Shown piece by piece: positions 1-4,496 of a DNA stretch of 5,867 nt (the stretch's first letter is position 1; the number at the start of each line of letters is the position of its first letter). The stretch spans positions 1 to 5,867 of the forward strand of contig CAILBF010000143.1 of NCBI GenBank assembly GCA_903832395.1, read 5' to 3'. The notes beneath the pieces are model-generated. The model was not told the DNA's origin and made no database searches. It saw only the letters and a program-made list of their open reading frames with translations. The stretch comes from an uncultured Actinomycetes bacterium (GTDB taxonomy: Bacteria; Actinomycetota; Actinomycetes; Nanopelagicales; Nanopelagicaceae). A program made the translations under genes and the position numbers.

Positions 1-64
1 ACCCACGAAACTTTCGTTTGCCGGTTTTCAAGACCGGTGCACTCGGCCGCTATGCGAGCCCTCC
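1..64 (-). tRNA. tRNA-Ser(UGA), 3' part cut off by the window edge
   Basis: Read on the minus strand, this folds as a class II tRNA. The acceptor 5' arm GGAGGGC is at 64-58, followed by TC, a 3-bp D stem GCA/TGC (55-53 with 41-39), and the anticodon stem CCGGT/ACCGG (37-33 with 25-21). The loop is CTTGAAA with anticodon TGA at 30-28. A long variable arm AAAC-GAAA-GTTT (19-8), typical of serine tRNAs, precedes the T stem start GTGGG (6-2) and the first T-loop base at 1. The rest of the T arm, the 3' acceptor strand and any encoded CCA lie to the left of the window. The anticodon UGA decodes UCN codons, chiefly UCA and UCG. It lies 47 nt downstream of the HAD gene and on the same strand as serS, whose product charges it. 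Confidence 0.93.
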
Positions 65-71
65 GTGGGAG

Positions 72-98
72 AGGTTACCTGAATAAAGGACTATCCAA
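72..98 (-). promoter_or_regulatory. possible promoter for tRNA-Ser
   Basis: On the minus strand, TTGGAT (98-93) and TAACCT (77-72) resemble -35 and -10 boxes with a 15-nt spacer, which is shorter than the usual 17. The -10 ends 7 nt before the mature tRNA 5' end at 64, so transcription would start at or only a few bases before the tRNA. The gap between the HAD stop and the tRNA shows no terminator-like hairpin, so the tRNA could equally be cut from the upstream operon transcript. This is a pattern match by eye only. Confidence 0.3.
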
Positions 99-111
99 TA
101 ATCGAGCTAAT

Positions 112-924
112 TTAGGCGGGCAGATCCAACAATTCCTCTATGACAATGGCGACGCCATCTTCATTGTGCGGAAGGGCAATGCCGCTTGAGAATTTGTGTC
201 CATCTGGATGTCCATCGGCCATTGCAAACGAACGTCCACACCATTGCAACATTGAAAAGTCATTGGGGTTATCACCAAATGCGATGCAGTCTATAGCATC
301 TATTTCTAAACGTCCCGCGACTTTTGCAAGCGTCTGGCCCTTGGAAATTCCTAAAGCCGAAATCTCAAGCAGGGATTCGTTTGCATTGGAATGTGTAACG
401 GTCACTAATCCATCAAGTTCGCGAATACCAATCTCTAACATTTCATCCGATGTGAATTCGCCCCCGCTGCAGCGCGCTAACATTTTAAAAGCCGGACCTC
501 TAACGGCATCTTCAATCTTTTCGACTCCCACATTATCTAAACCAATATCCCAGCGCGGTACATAACTCTTTTCGCGGTGGTAGTAGTCATGTGATTCAAT
601 GGCAAAAGAGATTGGTGGAACTACCGCTCTCATGCGCTGAGCAACTTCGATTTGAATCTCTTTGGAAATCATCCACTCTTCAGTGACAGTACTTGTTTTA
701 AGGTCATACAACATGGCGCCATTGCCGCAGATTGCTTCACCAAAACCGAAGGCGTCTCGGATTTCATCCATCCAACGTGGAGGACGACCTGTGACGAAAT
801 AAATTTGTAGCCCCATCGCATGTGCTTTTGAAAAAGCAGCAATAGTGCGTGCTGAAATAGTTCCATCGTGTCGGACTATTGTTCCGTCTAAATCTGTTGC
901 GATTAGTTTGGGGCGTTTACTCAC
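112..924 (-). CDS. Cof-type HAD-superfamily hydrolase (sugar-phosphate or related phosphatase)
   Basis: A 270-residue cytoplasmic phosphatase of the haloacid dehalogenase superfamily. Visible motifs in order: motif I DLDGT (nucleophile D11, acid/base D13), motif II VTGRP with T45, motif III lysine K195 in SKGQTL, and motif IV GDNPND (217-222) with the Mg-binding aspartates. The roughly 145 residues between motifs II and III form a C2-type cap, which places it in the Cof/YidA-like subfamily of about 270 residues, so the length is normal. Members dephosphorylate sugar phosphates, FMN, pyridoxal phosphate and similar small molecules; the substrate cannot be read from sequence. The GTG start overlaps the serS stop by 4 nt (GTGA). 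No good Shine-Dalgarno sequence precedes it, so translation probably depends on coupling to serS. The stop is TAA. The adjacency to serS does not make it phosphoserine phosphatase, because SerB has a C1 cap. Confidence 0.88.
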   Translation of the reverse strand: MSKRPKLIATDLDGTIVRHDGTISARTIAAFSKAHAMGLQIYFVTGRPPRWMDEIRDAFGFGEAICGNGAMLYDLKTSTVTEEWMISKEIQIEVAQRMRAVVPPISFAIESHDYYHREKSYVPRWDIGLDNVGVEKIEDAVRGPAFKMLARCSGGEFTSDEMLEIGIRELDGLVTVTHSNANESLLEISALGISKGQTLAKVAGRLEIDAIDCIAFGDNPNDFSMLQWCGRSFAMADGHPDGHKFSSGIALPHNEDGVAIVIEELLDLPA

Positions 925-2180
925 ACCAACTCAAATCGTTCTTTTCCTAAGAATGGTTGAAGTGCTTTAGGGATATTTACCGACCCATCTGCATTTTGGT
1001 GGTTTTCTAAAATCGCAACAATCATGCGTGGAATTGCAACTAAAGTTCCATTCAATGTGGCAACGGCTTTTGTGCCGTCAGCATCTTTAAATCGAATATT
1101 TAGTCGGCGTGCTTGGAACTCTGTGCAGTTCGATGTGCTTGTAACTTCACGGTAAGCGCTTTGGGTCGGAATCCAGGCTTCAATATCGAATTTTCGGTTA
1201 GCGCTCGAGCCTAAATCCCCGGATGCAACATCAATGACTCGATAGGGGATCTCCATCGCGTTTAGGAAATCCTTCTCCCATTGCAGTAAACGCTTATGTT
1301 CTTCCTTTGCCTGATCTGGGTGACAAAAAGAAAACATTTCAACTTTATCAAATTGGTGAACGCGAATAATTCCACGAGTGTCTTTGCCGTAAGTGCCAGC
1401 CTCACGCCGAAAACATGAGGAATAGCCAGCGTATCGAATCGGTAATTTCTCTGCAGGCAAAACTTCGTCCATATGAAATGCTGCTAATGGAACTTCACTA
1501 GTTCCGACCAAATAAACATCATCTTTTTCTAAGTGGTACACATTTTCTGCGGCTTGACCTAAAAACCCGGTGCCCTCCATAGCTACTGGGTTTACCAATA
1601 CGGGTGGAATCACTGGAGTAAAACCCGTCTTTACGGCCGATGCAATTGCAAAGTTAACGAGTGCAAATTCAAGCATCGCACCAGAGCCGGTTAAATAATA
1701 TGAGCGAGAGCCTGCAACTTTTGCGCCGCGTTCAGTATCAATTGCGCCAAGTAGTTTGCCGAGTTCGACGTGATCTTTAGCCTCGAAATCAAATGTGCGT
1801 GGAGTTCCGACGTGCTCTATAACTACAAAGTCTTCTTCTTTTCCAATTGGTGCAGCAGGATCTAAAACATTTGATAGCTGCATAACAAGTTTTTTAGTTG
1901 CTTCTTCTAGCTCTGCACGCTTGCTGTCGGCTTTTTTAACTTTATCGGCGAGCGCCTTAGCATTTTCAAGTAGTGCGCTCTTTTCTTCGCCTTTTGCGCT
2001 GGCAACGGCCTTGGATAAAGTATTTTGTTCGGCGCGCAGCGCTTCAAACTCATTTATCGCAGCGCGGCGAATTTCATCACTTGCTAAAACTTGATCAACA
2101 ATTGTTGGGTCTTCCCCTCGCCCTTTTTGTGACGCCCGTACAACATCTGGGTTATCACGTAAGAACTTGACGTCAATCAT
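921..2180 (-). CDS. serS: seryl-tRNA synthetase (serine--tRNA ligase)
   Basis: Cytoplasmic class II aminoacyl-tRNA synthetase that activates serine with ATP and loads it onto tRNA-Ser; the related enzyme activity also supplies Ser-tRNA-Sec where selenocysteine is used. At 419 residues it has the usual bacterial length. Residues 1 to about 105 form the charged N-terminal helical arm (long coiled coil, rich in E/K/A at 33-102) that grips the tRNA long variable arm. The catalytic core follows: motif 1 around GFTPVIPPVLV (186-196), the serine-binding TSE loop in GTSEVPL (226-232), motif 2 FRREAG...VHQF (257-277), the STSNCTEFQARR segment (348-359), and motif 3 LNGTLVAIPR...LEN (376-393) with R385. 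The ATG start overlaps the pheA stop (ATGA) and has a Shine-Dalgarno AAAAGG 7 nt upstream. It overlaps the following HAD gene by 4 nt. A cognate tRNA-Ser lies downstream on the same strand. Confidence 0.98.
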   Translation of the reverse strand: MIDVKFLRDNPDVVRASQKGRGEDPTIVDQVLASDEIRRAAINEFEALRAEQNTLSKAVASAKGEEKSALLENAKALADKVKKADSKRAELEEATKKLVMQLSNVLDPAAPIGKEEDFVVIEHVGTPRTFDFEAKDHVELGKLLGAIDTERGAKVAGSRSYYLTGSGAMLEFALVNFAIASAVKTGFTPVIPPVLVNPVAMEGTGFLGQAAENVYHLEKDDVYLVGTSEVPLAAFHMDEVLPAEKLPIRYAGYSSCFRREAGTYGKDTRGIIRVHQFDKVEMFSFCHPDQAKEEHKRLLQWEKDFLNAMEIPYRVIDVASGDLGSSANRKFDIEAWIPTQSAYREVTSTSNCTEFQARRLNIRFKDADGTKAVATLNGTLVAIPRMIVAILENHQNADGSVNIPKALQPFLGKERFELV

Positions 2181-3007
2181 TTGGAAACCTTTTCTCGAGG
2201 GTATGAACCGAGGAAGCGGATATCTTCGCAGATTGCACGTAGAGCTTCGATCGTCTCCTTTACAGGTGCGTCGTTGACATGGCCCTCTGCATCAATAATG
2301 AAATGGTAATGGCCAAGCTCTAAACCTGTTGGACGGCTTTGAATAAAAGTTAAGTTCACTTGGCGCTTAGCAAACTCGTTCAAAATATCTAAGAGCGCAC
2401 CGGCATGGTCTATGCCGATAAAGACTGCCAATGATGTGCGGTCAAAGCCAGTGACTTTGGGGGTAGTCCCCGGCTTAGATACCAACACAAAACGTGTTAC
2501 CGCGCCAGCGTTATCACCAATATTGTCGGCGACAACGCGAAGTCCATAGTGTGCTGCGGCAACTGGTGCGGCAATCGCGGCATCGAATTCGCCGCGACCA
2601 ATAGCCTCTGCGGCAGCGGCGGTAGATGCCGTAGCGATTAATTCAGCATTTGGATAGTTAAGTGCAATGTATGCACGGCACTGGGCTTCGGCATGTGGAT
2701 GTGTTGCAATTCTGCGAATATCGGTGGCATCTTGCTTAACCATCAGTGCAAAAGATACGGGCAGTGTTACTTCGCCAACGATTGATAAAGGTGTTCCGGT
2801 TGCTAGTTCATCGAGTGTACGAGCAACTACGCCTTCGACAGAGTTTTCAATTGGTACTAAAGCAAAATGTGCTTTGCCAACGCGTACGGCATCTAAAGCC
2901 GCGGTGACGTTTGCGTATGGAATAAGAGAGTCGTTCGAGGAAGTAATCTTTTTAAGGGCCGCTTCGGTAAATGTGCCTTTAGGCCCGAGATATGCATATG
3001 TACTCAC
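2177..3007 (-). CDS. pheA: prephenate dehydratase, monofunctional, with ACT domain
   Basis: Converts prephenate to phenylpyruvate, the committed step of phenylalanine synthesis, in the cytoplasm. It has 276 residues and no chorismate mutase domain, so it is the stand-alone form typical of Actinobacteria. The catalytic periplasmic-binding-like domain (about 1-180) shows GPKGTFTE (8-15), IENSVEGVV (53-61), STAAAAE (128-134) and the catalytic TRF (171-173). The C-terminal ACT domain (about 190-270) contains GALLDIL (203-209) and SRPTG (224-228), the segments that bind phenylalanine for feedback inhibition. The usual ESRP motif reads QSRP here (Q223). The start is GTG; it gives the canonical N-terminus (STYAYLGPKGT) and lies 3 nt after the stop of the upstream phosphodiesterase. 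There is no clear Shine-Dalgarno, so coupled reinitiation is likely. It overlaps serS by 4 nt. Confidence 0.96.
   Translation of the reverse strand: MSTYAYLGPKGTFTEAALKKITSSNDSLIPYANVTAALDAVRVGKAHFALVPIENSVEGVVARTLDELATGTPLSIVGEVTLPVSFALMVKQDATDIRRIATHPHAEAQCRAYIALNYPNAELIATASTAAAAEAIGRGEFDAAIAAPVAAAHYGLRVVADNIGDNAGAVTRFVLVSKPGTTPKVTGFDRTSLAVFIGIDHAGALLDILNEFAKRQVNLTFIQSRPTGLELGHYHFIIDAEGHVNDAPVKETIEALRAICEDIRFLGSYPREKVSK
2188..2193 (-). promoter_or_regulatory. serS: ribosome binding site of serS
   Basis: On the minus strand AAAAGG lies 7 nt before the serS ATG and inside the last codons of pheA. It is the only clear Shine-Dalgarno sequence among the six start codons in the window. It fixes the serS start and may allow serS to be translated more strongly than its coupled neighbours. 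Confidence 0.6.
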
Positions 3008-3010
3008 TTG

Positions 3011-3688
3011 CTAATGATACCCGAGCACCTTACGTGCAAATGACGGATTATTTGTAATTAAAACCTCGACACCGTTATCGGAACAAAACCGCATATCTTC
3101 AGCATCATCAACGGTCCATACAAAGAGTTTGCGCTGATCTTGGGTCAATTCTGGATGTAAACGAAGAAATTTCACGCTTGGGCCTAAATAACGAGCCGAT
3201 GTATAGCGTCGGTGTAGTGAGTTAAATCGATCCTCTAATAAGGCAACTGTTGCTTGTTGTGGATCGATTTTTCTTACTATCTCAAGGGCCAACCATGAAA
3301 AGGACATGATTGTAATTGCCGCAGTCGCTTCTTCTTCAGAAATTAGTTGCATAACTTTCTTTTCAACTGCACTGCCAGTTGGCACTGGGTGTTTAGTTTC
3401 AATTGCTAACTCTTTTTTGTTATCACGAGCAAGTTCTAGTAATTCATCTAATAAAATCGCTTCTGGGTAGTGGCGCTTGATTTGCATGAAATCCATCTCT
3501 GCAATTCGCCCCGGATAGCTGGCCACTCGTTTCATGTCGGCGTCATGCCAGAGGACAAGTTGATTATCTTTTGTGGTTCGTACATCGCACTCGAAGCCAT
3601 CGGCCCCGTCATCTAAGGCTCCCTTATAGGCGCGCATAGTCATTTCAGGGAAATCGATTGAAGCCCCCCGGTGCGCATAAATCTTCAT
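3011..3688 (-). CDS. cytoplasmic glycerophosphodiester phosphodiesterase (GDPD/UgpQ-like)
   Basis: Hydrolyses glycerophosphodiesters, the deacylation products of phospholipids, to glycerol 3-phosphate and an alcohol; this is the family activity and the exact substrate is not visible. The 225-residue TIM-barrel shows the family signature: HRG at 6-8 (catalytic H6), PE at 14-15, ECD at 33-35 (metal ligands E33 and D35), WHD at 47-49 (catalytic H48), IETK at 96-99 (E97 ligand), and the C-terminal WTVDD (191-195) with GVEVLITNNP (206-215). The family consensus PENT and ITDxP read PEMT and ITNNP here, which are mild departures outside the core catalytic set. There is no signal peptide or membrane segment, so it acts inside the cell. 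It heads the minus-strand operon: ATG start, no Shine-Dalgarno, -10-like TAATCT just upstream (leaderless). It ends 3 nt before pheA. Confidence 0.9.
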   Translation of the reverse strand: MKIYAHRGASIDFPEMTMRAYKGALDDGADGFECDVRTTKDNQLVLWHDADMKRVASYPGRIAEMDFMQIKRHYPEAILLDELLELARDNKKELAIETKHPVPTGSAVEKKVMQLISEEEATAAITIMSFSWLALEIVRKIDPQQATVALLEDRFNSLHRRYTSARYLGPSVKFLRLHPELTQDQRKLFVWTVDDAEDMRFCSDNGVEVLITNNPSFARKVLGYH

Positions 3689-3694
3689 GATTAA

Positions 3695-3700
3695 AGATTA
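3695..3700 (-). promoter_or_regulatory. -10 element for the phosphodiesterase-pheA-serS operon, leaderless start
   Basis: On the minus strand TAATCT fits the TANNNT -10 consensus and ends 6 nt before the A of the phosphodiesterase ATG. Transcription would therefore begin at or next to the start codon. No Shine-Dalgarno lies upstream, which agrees with a leaderless mRNA, common in Actinobacteria. GATTAA is present twice here on the plus strand (3689-3694 and 3696-3701). No convincing -35 box is seen. Confidence 0.5.
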
Positions 3701-3703
3701 ACA

Positions 3704-3720
3704 GGGGTTAGGCTTACCCC
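3704..3720. repeat. 17-bp interrupted palindrome, possible operator between divergent genes
   Basis: GGGGT (3704-3708) and ACCCC (3716-3720) are perfect inverted arms around TAGGCTT. The palindrome covers the candidate -10 of the phosphatase-kinase unit and ends 2 nt before its ATG. The centre GGTTAGGCT.ACC also resembles the core of DtxR/IdeR iron boxes (12 of 19 positions by eye), but the outer arms do not match. It may be an operator or simply an extended -10 with flanking symmetry. Confidence 0.35.
3709..3714 (+). promoter_or_regulatory. -10 element for the phosphatase-kinase unit, leaderless start
   Basis: TAGGCT fits TANNNT and ends 8 nt before the A of the phosphatase ATG at 3723, placing the transcription start at or beside the start codon. 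The sequence just before the ATG (CTTACCCCTT) has no Shine-Dalgarno, and the GGGG at 3704-3707 is too far upstream to serve as one. No matching -35 box is visible. Confidence 0.5.
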
Positions 3721-3722
3721 TT

Positions 3723-4496
3723 ATGGGCGGCTTTTACTTCGATAGCAATGCGCGCTCAGCCCTTGGTTTGGTCCGAAGCGGTAATGAAGACGCTGCCTTT
3801 ATCTCAGGCCGTTTAGTTGCAGTCGCCGATGGGATGGGTGGACATGCTGGCGGTGAGATTGCTTCACAGATTGCGATTCAAACGCTGCAATCTTTAACTC
3901 CACTTCTTACTGATACAACTATTGATCCAGATTCAACTGAGGATTTGTTATTAAATTCTCTCCATACGATAGATGCCAATATCGGCGAATACGCACATGA
4001 GGCGACAGAGTTGCGCGGCATGGGAACTACTTTGACCGCGCTCTTAGTTCACAATGACACGGTTGCACTTTTACATGTTGGTGATTCCAGATGTTATCGC
4101 TTGTGCGGAAATACTTTAGAGCAGTTAAGCAATGATCACACCGTTATTCAAGAGCTTCTTTCGCAAGGGGCGATAACGGCTGCAGAGGCGATAGATCATC
4201 CTCAGCGCTCGGTTTTAACTCAAGCGTTAATGGGTGAAGGAAATCTTGTACCGGTAATTCAACTCTATGAAGCTAAAGAAAATGATCGCTACTTACTATG
4301 TAGCGATGGATTGTCCGGTGTGCTAACCGAACGCGAAATTAAAACATTTCTGAAAAAGAGCGACAAAGAGGCGGCCATTAAAGCCCTTGTTGACGCCACA
4401 TATATACAAGGTGCCCCCGATAATGTGACGGTTTTAATCGCCGACGTAACTCGACTTGAAGTAGTAGCCAACGAGCTCTTTGGGGCAGCGATATGA
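3723..4496 (+). CDS. pstP: PP2C-family serine/threonine protein phosphatase, short soluble form
   Basis: Metal-dependent (Mg/Mn) phosphatase that removes phosphate from Ser/Thr residues and counteracts the adjacent kinase. PP2C motifs in order: RSGNEDA (18-24, metal D23), VADGMGGHAGGE (34-45, metal D36 and G37), GMGTTL (99-104), LHVGDSRCYR (117-126), DHT (138-140), LLCSDGLSG (191-199, D195) and GAPDNVTVL (230-238, metal D233). It has 257 residues, all catalytic domain, with no membrane segment. Actinobacterial PstP is commonly about twice as long, with a transmembrane helix and an outer tail, so this form resembles Firmicutes PrpC/Stp in size. The ATG start gives the normal N-terminus and looks leaderless. 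The stop overlaps the kinase start (ATGA), so both proteins come from one coupled mRNA. The name pstP is by homology and context. Confidence 0.94.
   Translation: MGGFYFDSNARSALGLVRSGNEDAAFISGRLVAVADGMGGHAGGEIASQIAIQTLQSLTPLLTDTTIDPDSTEDLLLNSLHTIDANIGEYAHEATELRGMGTTLTALLVHNDTVALLHVGDSRCYRLCGNTLEQLSNDHTVIQELLSQGAITAAEAIDHPQRSVLTQALMGEGNLVPVIQLYEAKENDRYLLCSDGLSGVLTEREIKTFLKKSDKEAAIKALVDATYIQGAPDNVTVLIADVTRLEVVANELFGAAI

Noticed and set aside
65..111. Intrinsic terminator between the HAD gene and tRNA-Ser
   Set aside because: I found no GC-rich hairpin followed by a T run on the minus strand in this gap.
140..565. 141-codon open frame on the plus strand
   Set aside because: It lies fully antisense to the HAD phosphatase, has no recognisable domain, and has a serine/proline-rich shadow composition. 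The HAD frame carries all four catalytic motifs.
112..924. Calling the HAD gene phosphoserine phosphatase because it neighbours serS
   Set aside because: The cap lies between motifs II and III (C2 type, Cof-like), whereas SerB enzymes have a C1 cap after motif I. Serine charging and serine synthesis are also separate steps.
1795..2170. Plus-strand open frames with a serine/alanine-rich, signal-peptide-like look
   Set aside because: They are antisense to the E/K/A-rich coiled-coil arm of serS; reverse-strand reading of such codons gives hydrophobic and serine-rich strings without meaning.
3008..3010. A separate promoter or T-box leader before pheA or serS
   Set aside because: The gaps are 3 nt or negative, leaving no room for a leader inside the operon, and no T-box specifier or antiterminator fold is seen upstream of 3688.
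2667..3014. 115-codon plus-strand open frame
   Set aside because: It is a shadow of pheA, with no domain and no promoter or ribosome site.
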